Origin: Clostridiaceae bacterium
GTDB taxonomy: Bacteria > Bacillota > Clostridia > Peptostreptococcales > Peptostreptococcaceae
Direction: 5' to 3'
Assembly (NCBI GenBank): GCA_902362365.1
Contig: CABIVQ010000030.1
Coordinates: 1 to 39,844, forward strand
DNA: 39,844 bases
The position numbers and the translations under genes were made by a program. Each line of letters begins with the position of its first letter. The stretch's first letter is position 1. This document shows positions 34,259 through 39,844 of this stretch, piece after piece. The notes beneath the pieces are model-generated. The model ran no database searches and had not been told where the DNA came from. It was given only the letters and a program-made list of their open reading frames with translations.

Positions 34259-34375
34259 TGTTACAGCTGGCATCCTGATCTCAGGAGCCTGACTAATATC
34301 AAGAGTGTATGTGTAACAAGAACAAACTTAATAAAATTTAGAAGTCCGGCATCTTTATGAGCTGGAACGGAGGTG
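34259..34375 (+). promoter_or_regulatory. Structured leader RNA of panT, candidate cis-regulator
   Basis: The leader folds into a closed domain: stem TGTTACA (34259-34265) / TGTAACA (34312-34318) encloses a second hairpin TCCTGA / TCAGGA (34273-34286). A third hairpin CCGGC (34346-34350) / GCTGG (34361-34365) ends 3 bases before the ribosome site CGGAGGTG. The same GCTGG also occurs at 34266-34270, so CCGGC has two alternative partners. This is the layout of a translational switch. It does not match the TPP, FMN, SAM, THF, preQ1, cobalamin or T-box consensus that I know. Function is inference. Confidence 0.5.
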
Positions 34376-34382
34376 TATTTTT

Positions 34383-34985
34383 ATGATGAATTCACAAGTG
34401 GCAACAAGAAAGAAAGTAAATGTCAAAAGGATGACTATAATAAGTTTACTTTCAGCAATATCGATTATGTTATCGATGATTCCTCAAGTAGGGTATATAC
34501 AAATAGGGCCTGTAGCTATAACTACAATGTGTATACCAGTAATAATTGGTGGAATTATGGAAGGTCCTATAGCAGGTGCAAGCATAGGATTTATATTTGG
34601 TGTAACTAGTATGTTTAGAGCTTTAATGGGTCTAGCAGGGCCTACTGGTTTTGTATTTATGAATCCATTAGTATCGGTATTGCCAAGAATTCTTATAGGA
34701 GTAGTAGCATACTATTCATTTAAATTATCTATGAAATTAATAAAAAACACATATGTAGCTGGTTGTATATCTGGCGCCTTAGCGTCTATAATCAATACAG
34801 TAGGTGTTTTAGGTATGATATATGCTCTTTATGCTGCGGAATATGCAACAGCATTAGAGCAAAGCCCAGGTGCAGCAAAGGCACTTTTAATAGGGGTTGC
34901 AACAACTAATGGTATAGCAGAAGCTTTAGGTGGAGCTTTAGTTGTATCGGCTGTAGTTGCAGTACTAAAGAAAAGTAAAAAATAG
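34383..34985 (+). CDS. panT: ECF transporter S component, probable pantothenate carrier PanT
   Basis: A 200-residue integral membrane protein with about six hydrophobic segments, for example IISLLSAISIMLSMIP and ITTMCIPVIIGGIMEGP. It matches the ECF_trnsprt family of substrate-capture S components that dock on a shared EcfAAT module encoded elsewhere. Its pairing with coaX, 17 bases downstream, points to pantothenate as the substrate; the S component alone does not reveal the ligand. A polar Lys-rich C-terminus faces the cytoplasm. Tandem ATGs at 34383 and 34386 are both usable; the first lies 9 bases after GGAGG. Confidence 0.85.
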   Translation: MMNSQVATRKKVNVKRMTIISLLSAISIMLSMIPQVGYIQIGPVAITTMCIPVIIGGIMEGPIAGASIGFIFGVTSMFRALMGLAGPTGFVFMNPLVSVLPRILIGVVAYYSFKLSMKLIKNTYVAGCISGALASIINTVGVLGMIYALYAAEYATALEQSPGAAKALLIGVATTNGIAEALGGALVVSAVVAVLKKSKK

Positions 34986-35002
34986 AAAGAAGGTTAATAT
35001 AA

Positions 35003-35773
35003 ATGCTTTTAGTATTCGACGTTGGAAATACCAATATGGTATTAGGTATATACAAAGACAATGAATTAATTAAGGACTGGAGAATAAACACAGATAAAGA
35101 AAAAACTTCTGATGAATATGGCATATTAATAAGTAGCTTATTTAAATATGAAGATATAGAAATGAGTGAAATAAAGGATGTTATAATATCATCGGTTGTA
35201 CCAAATGTAATGCATTCTCTTGAGAATTTTTGTATTAAATATTGTAATAAGCAACCATTGATAGTAGGACCAGGAATAAAAACTGGTTTAAATATAAAAT
35301 ATGATAATCCTAAACAAGTTGGAGCGGATAGAATTGTAAATGCTGTCGCGGGTATAGAAAAGTATGGATACCCACTGATATTAGTTGACTTTGGAACTGC
35401 AACAACATTTTGTGCCATATCTGAAAGAGGTGAATACCTAGGGGGTACAATTGCTCCTGGTATAAAAATATCTAGTGAAGCTCTATTCCAAAGGGCATCT
35501 AAGTTACCAAGAGTCGAGTTACTAAAACCTGGAACAACAATTTGTAAATCTACAGTTACGGCAATGCAGTCTGGAATAATATATGGTTATGTAGGTTTAG
35601 TAGATAAAATAATATCTATGATGAAAGATGAATTAAACTGTGAAGGTATTAAAGTTGTAGCAACAGGTGGTCTTGCTAATCTTATAGCTTCTGAAACTGA
35701 TAGCATAGATAATGTAGATAAGTTTTTAACTTTAGAAGGGTTGAAGGCTATATACGAAAAAAACAAAGAGTAG
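35003..35773 (+). CDS. coaX: Type III pantothenate kinase
   Basis: Phosphorylates pantothenate to 4'-phosphopantothenate, the committed step to CoA; the type III enzyme is insensitive to feedback by CoA and needs a monovalent cation. ASKHA-fold motifs are the N-terminal phosphate loop [13 protein letters not shown], the central [11 protein letters not shown], the [13 protein letters not shown] catalytic region with Asp, and GGTIAPG. 256 residues is typical. It follows panT in a short operon, closed by a terminator. Confidence 0.97.
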   Translation: MLLVFDVGNTNMVLGIYKDNELIKDWRINTDKEKTSDEYGILISSLFKYEDIEMSEIKDVIISSVVPNVMHSLENFCIKYCNKQPLIVGPGIKTGLNIKYDNPKQVGADRIVNAVAGIEKYGYPLILVDFGTATTFCAISERGEYLGGTIAPGIKISSEALFQRASKLPRVELLKPGTTICKSTVTAMQSGIIYGYVGLVDKIISMMKDELNCEGIKVVATGGLANLIASETDSIDNVDKFLTLEGLKAIYEKNKE

Positions 35774-35781
35774 ATTAAAGA

Positions 35782-35812
35782 GGAATTGGAGAAGAAATCC
35801 AGTTCCTTTTTT
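35782..35812 (+). terminator. Terminator of coaX
   Basis: Stem GGAATTGGA (35782-35790) / TCCAGTTCC (35798-35806), one wobble pair, then six T. The following 200 bases to dusB show no gene. Confidence 0.85.
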
Positions 35813-36019
35813 GTGATAAAGTGGATATACTTATCTGAATAAATAGTTGTTAAAAGTAATATGTATATTAGTTCTATTTAATGAACAAAATTTAAAATAA
35901 AAATGGTATAATTGAAAAGTTTATAATAATATAGTTTGTGGTAATTACTTAATATTTATAAATTTAGATTAAAAGATTATTTAAATTAATAATAATATAT
36001 CAGAGTGAGGAGAAACATA

Positions 36020-36994
36020 ATGAAAATAGGGAATGTCGAGTTAAAAAATAAAGTATTCTTATCACCTATGGCAGGCGTTACAGACCTTCCTTTTAGGTTA
36101 ATATGTAAAGAACAAAATTGTGGTATGCTATACACAGAAATGATAAATGGGAAAGCTTTATGTTATGATGATGAAAATACTAAGAAAATGTTAAAGATAG
36201 AAGATGAAGAGCACCCAGTTGCAGTTCAAATATTTGGATCAGATCCAGAGTTTATGGGTAGAGCAGCAGAAATAATGAATGCTTATCCAAATGAAATATT
36301 GGATATAAATATGGGATGTCCTGCTCCTAAAGTTGTTAAAAATGGAGATGGATCAGCTTTAATGAGAAATCCTAAACTTGCAGAAGAAGTGTTAAAATCA
36401 GTAGTAAAAAATTCAACTAAACCTGTAACTTTAAAAATAAGAAAAGGTTGGGATGATAATAGTGTTAATGCTGTAGAAATGGCGAAGATAGCAGAAGCCA
36501 GTGGTATAAGCGCATTAGCTATACATGGTAGAACTAGAGAGCAGTACTATTCAGGAAAAGCTGACTGGGATATAATAACTGAAATAAAAAATGCAATAAA
36601 TATACCTGTAATAGGAAATGGAGATGTGTTCACAGTAGAGGATGCAAGAAATATGTTAGACAAAACAGGTTGTGATGCTATAATGATAGGTAGAGGTGCT
36701 CAAGGGAATCCATGGATATTTAAAAGAATAAATCATTATATGGAAACTGGTGAGATATTACCAGAACCGACTTTAGAAGAAAAAATAAATACAGCTGTAA
36801 AACATTTAAATCTTGCAGTAAGAGAACATGGAGAATATGTAGCTGTAAGAGAAATGAGAAAACATATAGCATGGTATTTAAAAGGCCTTAAAGGATCAGC
36901 AAAAGTAAGGGATGAAATTAATAAAATAACTAGTTATGAAGAAGTTGTAAGTAGGCTTAATGAGTACATGGAAGATGCCTTGACATTAGTATAA
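36020..36994 (+). CDS. dusB: tRNA-dihydrouridine synthase DusB
   Basis: FMN-dependent reductase that converts uridine to dihydrouridine in tRNA. The TIM-barrel N-terminus LSPMAGVTDLPFRL binds FMN, and the catalytic Cys is in NMGCPAPKVVKNGDGSAL. IHGRTREQYYSGKADW and IGRGAQGNPWIF are further conserved blocks. The final 80 residues form the helical tRNA-binding domain. A start at ATG 36020, 7 bases behind GTGAGGAG, gives 324 residues; a longer reading to 36005 has no ribosome site. The dusB-greA-lysS order is common in Firmicutes. Confidence 0.94.
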   Translation: MKIGNVELKNKVFLSPMAGVTDLPFRLICKEQNCGMLYTEMINGKALCYDDENTKKMLKIEDEEHPVAVQIFGSDPEFMGRAAEIMNAYPNEILDINMGCPAPKVVKNGDGSALMRNPKLAEEVLKSVVKNSTKPVTLKIRKGWDDNSVNAVEMAKIAEASGISALAIHGRTREQYYSGKADWDIITEIKNAINIPVIGNGDVFTVEDARNMLDKTGCDAIMIGRGAQGNPWIFKRINHYMETGEILPEPTLEEKINTAVKHLNLAVREHGEYVAVREMRKHIAWYLKGLKGSAKVRDEINKITSYEEVVSRLNEYMEDALTLV

Positions 36995-37085
36995 TAGTGA
37001 CTTATAATATACCGCATAATAAAATAGATATGAAGAATTTTAAAATATATGGAAATTCTTAATTTTACAAAGGAGTTGTGGGGTT

Positions 37086-37565
37086 ATGGAACAAAAAAAT
37101 GAAATACTTTTAACTCAAGAAGGTTATGACAAATTAGAGGAAGAAGTAGAATTCCTGAAGACAGTTAGAAGAAAAGAAGTTGCTGAAAGAATAAAGGTAG
37201 CAATATCTTTTGGAGATTTATCTGAAAATGCTGAGTACGATGAAGCTAAAAATGAACAAGCTCAAGTAGAAGAAAGAATAATGAAGCTTGAAAATATGAT
37301 AAGAAAAGCTGTTATCATAGATGAAAGTCAAATAGACGTTAATGTTGTTACTATAGGTTCTATAGTAAAAGTTAATGATGTAGAATTTGATGAAGAAGTA
37401 GAATATACAATAGTAGGTTCTGCAGAAGCAGATCCATATGATGGTAAGATATCAAATGAGTCTCCAGTAGGAAAAGCTCTTTTAGGAAGAACTGTAGGAG
37501 ATGAAGTAGATGTTCAAGTTCCAGATGGAACAGCAAAGTTCAAAATATTAGAAATAAGAAGATAA
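37086..37565 (+). CDS. greA: Transcription elongation factor GreA
   Basis: Rescues backtracked RNA polymerase by stimulating transcript cleavage. The N-terminal coiled coil ([20 protein letters not shown]) ends in the acidic tip [14 protein letters not shown], whose Asp and Glu act at the polymerase active site, followed by the C-terminal FKBP-like domain. 159 residues is standard. It is followed by lysS after 15 bases in the same transcript. Confidence 0.97.
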   Translation: MEQKNEILLTQEGYDKLEEEVEFLKTVRRKEVAERIKVAISFGDLSENAEYDEAKNEQAQVEERIMKLENMIRKAVIIDESQIDVNVVTIGSIVKVNDVEFDEEVEYTIVGSAEADPYDGKISNESPVGKALLGRTVGDEVDVQVPDGTAKFKILEIRR

Positions 37566-37580
37566 TCTGGAGGAAGAAAA

Positions 37581-39095
37581 ATGAATAAAGATCAACAAAA
37601 TGGAACAGTTGAAGATCTTAGTGAAGTTCTTCAAGTAAGAAGGGATAAATTAGCTAAACTACAAGAAATGGGAAGAGATCCTTTCCATCAAAGTAGATAC
37701 GATAGAACAAGTAATTCTATGGCTATAAAAGACAATTTTGATGAAATGGAAGGAAAGATTGTTAAAATAGCTGGTCGTATAATGAGTAAAAGAATCCAAG
37801 GTAAAGCTGGATTTATAGATTTACAAGATCAAGAAGGTAGAATTCAATGTTATGTTAGATTAGATAGAATCGGAGAAGAAGAATATTCAATATTCTCTAC
37901 ATATGATATCGGTGACATAATAGGTCTTGAAGGTGAAGTATTTAAAACTAAAAAAGAAGAGATATCTGTAAAAGCTAATAATGTAGTTTTATTAACTAAA
38001 TCTCTTCAAATATTACCAGAAAAGTATCATGGATTAAAAGATCAAGATTTAAGATACAGACAAAGATATGTTGATTTAATAGTTAATCCAGAAGTTAAGA
38101 ATGCTTTCTTAATAAGAACAAAAGCTCTTAAAGCATTAAGATCATTCTTAGATGAAAGAGGTTTCTTAGAAGTTGAAACGCCTATTTTAAATACTATAGC
38201 TGGTGGAGCTAATGCTAGACCATTTATAACTCATCATAACACACTAGATATACCAATGTATTTAAGAATAGCTAACGAATTATACCTAAAGAGATTAATA
38301 GTTGGTGGATTTGATAAAGTATATGAAATGGGTAGAATGTTTAGAAATGAAGGTATGTCTGTAAAGCATAACCCAGAATATACAGCTATGGAGCTATATC
38401 AAGCATATGCTGATTATACAGATATGATGGATATAACAGAAAATCTTATATCTCATATGGCAGAAGTTGCTACAGGAAGTATGGTAGTAAATTATCAAGG
38501 TACTGAAATAGACTTTACTCCTCCATGGAAGAGAATGACTATGGAAGAATGTGTTAAGCAATATGCAGGTGTAGATTTCTCTACTATAAATACGGATGAA
38601 GAAGCTTTAGCAATAGCTAAAGAAAAAGGTATAGAAATAACTCCAGGAATGAGAAGAGGGGAAGTTATAAATGCTTTCTTCGAAGAATTTGGGGAAGATA
38701 AGCTAATACAACCTACATTTATAACTCATCATCCAGTTGAAATATCACCTCTTGCTAAGAGAAGTGTAGATGATCCAAGAAGAACTGATAGATTCGAAGC
38801 TTTCGCAAATGGATGGGAATTAGGGAATGCATTCTCTGAATTAAATGACCCAATCGACCAAAAAGGAAGATTTATGGATCAATTAAGAAAGAAAGAATTA
38901 GGTGATGATGAAGCTTGTGATATGGATGAAGACTTCATAAATGCACTAGAAGTAGGTTTACCTCCTACTGGTGGACTGGGAATAGGAATAGATAGAACTA
39001 TAATGTTATTAACTAACTCTACGACTATAAGAGATGTATTATTATTCCCTACTATGAAACCAATAGAAAGTAACAAAAAATCAGACGAAGAATAA
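37581..39095 (+). CDS. lysS: Lysyl-tRNA synthetase, class II
   Basis: Charges tRNA-Lys. The N-terminal OB-fold anticodon-binding domain ([20 protein letters not shown]) is followed by the class II core: motif 1 around [15 protein letters not shown], motif 2 [19 protein letters not shown] and motif 3 [13 protein letters not shown] with the catalytic Arg. 504 residues is the usual length. RBS is TGGAGGAAG. Last gene before the rRNA promoters, closed by a strong terminator. Confidence 0.98.
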   Translation: MNKDQQNGTVEDLSEVLQVRRDKLAKLQEMGRDPFHQSRYDRTSNSMAIKDNFDEMEGKIVKIAGRIMSKRIQGKAGFIDLQDQEGRIQCYVRLDRIGEEEYSIFSTYDIGDIIGLEGEVFKTKKEEISVKANNVVLLTKSLQILPEKYHGLKDQDLRYRQRYVDLIVNPEVKNAFLIRTKALKALRSFLDERGFLEVETPILNTIAGGANARPFITHHNTLDIPMYLRIANELYLKRLIVGGFDKVYEMGRMFRNEGMSVKHNPEYTAMELYQAYADYTDMMDITENLISHMAEVATGSMVVNYQGTEIDFTPPWKRMTMEECVKQYAGVDFSTINTDEEALAIAKEKGIEITPGMRRGEVINAFFEEFGEDKLIQPTFITHHPVEISPLAKRSVDDPRRTDRFEAFANGWELGNAFSELNDPIDQKGRFMDQLRKKELGDDEACDMDEDFINALEVGLPPTGGLGIGIDRTIMLLTNSTTIRDVLLFPTMKPIESNKKSDEE

Positions 39096-39110
39096 TAATT
39101 ATATAAAATG

Positions 39111-39143
39111 AATCCATGTATCGTTAAGATACATGGATTTTTT
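39111..39143 (+). terminator. Terminator of lysS
   Basis: Perfect 12-base stem AATCCATGTATC / GATACATGGATT with loop GTTAA, and a T run. Confidence 0.9.
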
Positions 39144-39331
39144 ATTGTAAGAAAATGAATATAATTATTATAAATAAGTAATTATTAATAAAAATTATAG
39201 TTAAAAATGAGCTTTAATACTTTAATGTGAGAAAAAATAAAACATTGTAGGTGTATAAGTAGAAATTTTTATAAAGGAAAATGGAATATCTAATTAGAAT
39301 AAAGTAAAAAAGTATAATTGGGGGGATATGG

Positions 39332-39517
39332 ATGTTTCAAATTATTAATTGGTTATGTTATATCTGTGTAAGTTTTTTAGTATTAGAAATAATGGTTTAT
39401 TTATGTAAAGATGTGATAAAAGTGAGTAAATCTAATAAAAAAGGTAAAACTAAAAACATTGGAAATACAACGTTTAAAAACAATAAACATATTTACAATA
39501 ATAAAATCGCAAAATAA
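39332..39517 (+). CDS. Small membrane protein with basic tail, unknown function
   Basis: A 61-residue protein: one hydrophobic segment (about residues 4-26, IINWLCYICVSFLVLEIMVYLC) and a basic tail rich in Lys and Asn (KVSKSNKKGKTKN and NNKHIYNNKIAK). Two cysteines are in the hydrophobic part. The ATG is preceded by GGGGGGATATGG, a convincing ribosome site. The basic tail should face the cytoplasm. I recognise no family. It occupies the short gap between lysS and the rRNA promoters. Confidence 0.6.
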   Translation: MFQIINWLCYICVSFLVLEIMVYLCKDVIKVSKSNKKGKTKNIGNTTFKNNKHIYNNKIAK

Positions 39518-39531
39518 TTTCAAAAAAAGTA

Positions 39532-39560
39532 TTGACCATATTGAAATGAGATGGTATAGT
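39532..39560 (+). promoter_or_regulatory. rRNA operon promoter P1
   Basis: TTGACC (39532-39537), a 17-base spacer and TATAGT (39555-39560), with an extended -10 TG at 39552-39553. It is the upstream one of two strong promoters in tandem. Confidence 0.82.
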
Positions 39561-39613
39561 ATTACTTGTCCTTAAGAAAAGGAAAAAACGAAAGAAAAAA
39601 GATGAAAAAAGTC

Positions 39614-39642
39614 TTGACTAAGAAAGAAAAACTTGGTAAGAT
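39614..39642 (+). promoter_or_regulatory. rRNA operon promoter P2
   Basis: TTGACT (39614-39619), 17 bases and TAAGAT (39637-39642), again with an extended TGG ahead of the -10. It lies 82 bases below P1. The downstream CTTTGAAAATTAAACAG (from about 39662) is the usual leader sequence seen before clostridial rRNA genes. Confidence 0.75.
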
Positions 39643-39773
39643 AAATGAGTCGAAAAAATGAACTTTGAAAATTAAACAGTAGGTTAATTTATATAACTAA
39701 TTCTTATAAAAAAAAATTATTCGAAACAACCAAACAAAGCCAGATATATAACAGTATCTGAGCCCATCAACTT

Positions 39774-39844
<71 letters not shown>

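Noticed and set aside
34298..34305. ATCAAGAG in the panT leader resembles the 5' part of an S-box (SAM-I) riboswitch
   Set aside because: The rest of the S-box core (AGGGA, GGCAACC and the surrounding four-way junction) is missing and the downstream genes are not methionine related.

Overview
This is an AT-rich chromosomal window from a Gram-positive, endospore-forming anaerobe of the Clostridia. Low GC, strong AGGAGG ribosome sites, sporulation genes (yabG, sipL, spoIIR, a SleB-type hydrolase) and the order yabG-veg-sipL-ispE-gntR-spoIIR point to Peptostreptococcaceae (Clostridioides / Paraclostridium / Romboutsia / Terrisporobacter relatives). Only about 70 bases of 16S rRNA are present at the right edge, too few to name the genus. 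I see no transposase, phage gene, tRNA or CRISPR array.

Layout. 1-3.8 kb: a lone pseudouridine-kinase-like gene, an M29 aminopeptidase on the minus strand and a nitroreductase. 3.8-9.3 kb: pyrF-carA-carB, preceded by a promoter and a leader with three PyrR-type binding loops and two terminators. 9.4-13.4 kb: a surface-export locus with two TasA-like proteins carrying SipW-type signal peptides, an LPQTG wall-anchored protein between them, a SipW-type signal peptidase and a sortase. 13.4-18.0 kb: accessory genes, namely a small coiled-coil protein, a PdaC/RsiV-like protein without a membrane anchor, an rRNA-methyltransferase-like and RluA pair, a 44-residue membrane ORF, a UPF0489 protein and a SEC-C protein, plus a 150-base near-perfect hairpin. 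18.0-20.0 kb: a minus-strand two-gene operon of a winged-helix/PfkB fusion and a PsuG homologue, both with altered catalytic motifs. 20.1-26.1 kb: the yabG-veg-sipL-ispE-gntR-spoIIR-sleB-like sporulation and housekeeping block. 26.2-39.1 kb: ddl, murI, DUF1934, tilS, ftsH, birA, a P1/S58 peptidase, panT, coaX, dusB, greA and lysS. 39.3-39.8 kb: a small membrane protein, tandem rRNA promoters and the 5' end of 16S rRNA.

How it works together. The pyr operon makes carbamoyl phosphate and UMP under probable PyrR attenuation. PanT imports pantothenate and CoaX phosphorylates it for CoA; their shared transcript has a structured leader I cannot assign to a known riboswitch class. The TasA/LPQTG/SipW/sortase genes look like one export-and-anchor system for a surface fibre. 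The PsuG/PfkB-HTH pair looks like an enzyme module turned into a sensor or regulator: three residues I recall as catalytic in E. coli PsuG (Glu31, Lys93, Lys166) and the PfkB GAGD glycine are all replaced, while both frames stay open and translationally coupled. The surface locus and this pseudoenzyme operon are the two most interesting items in the window.
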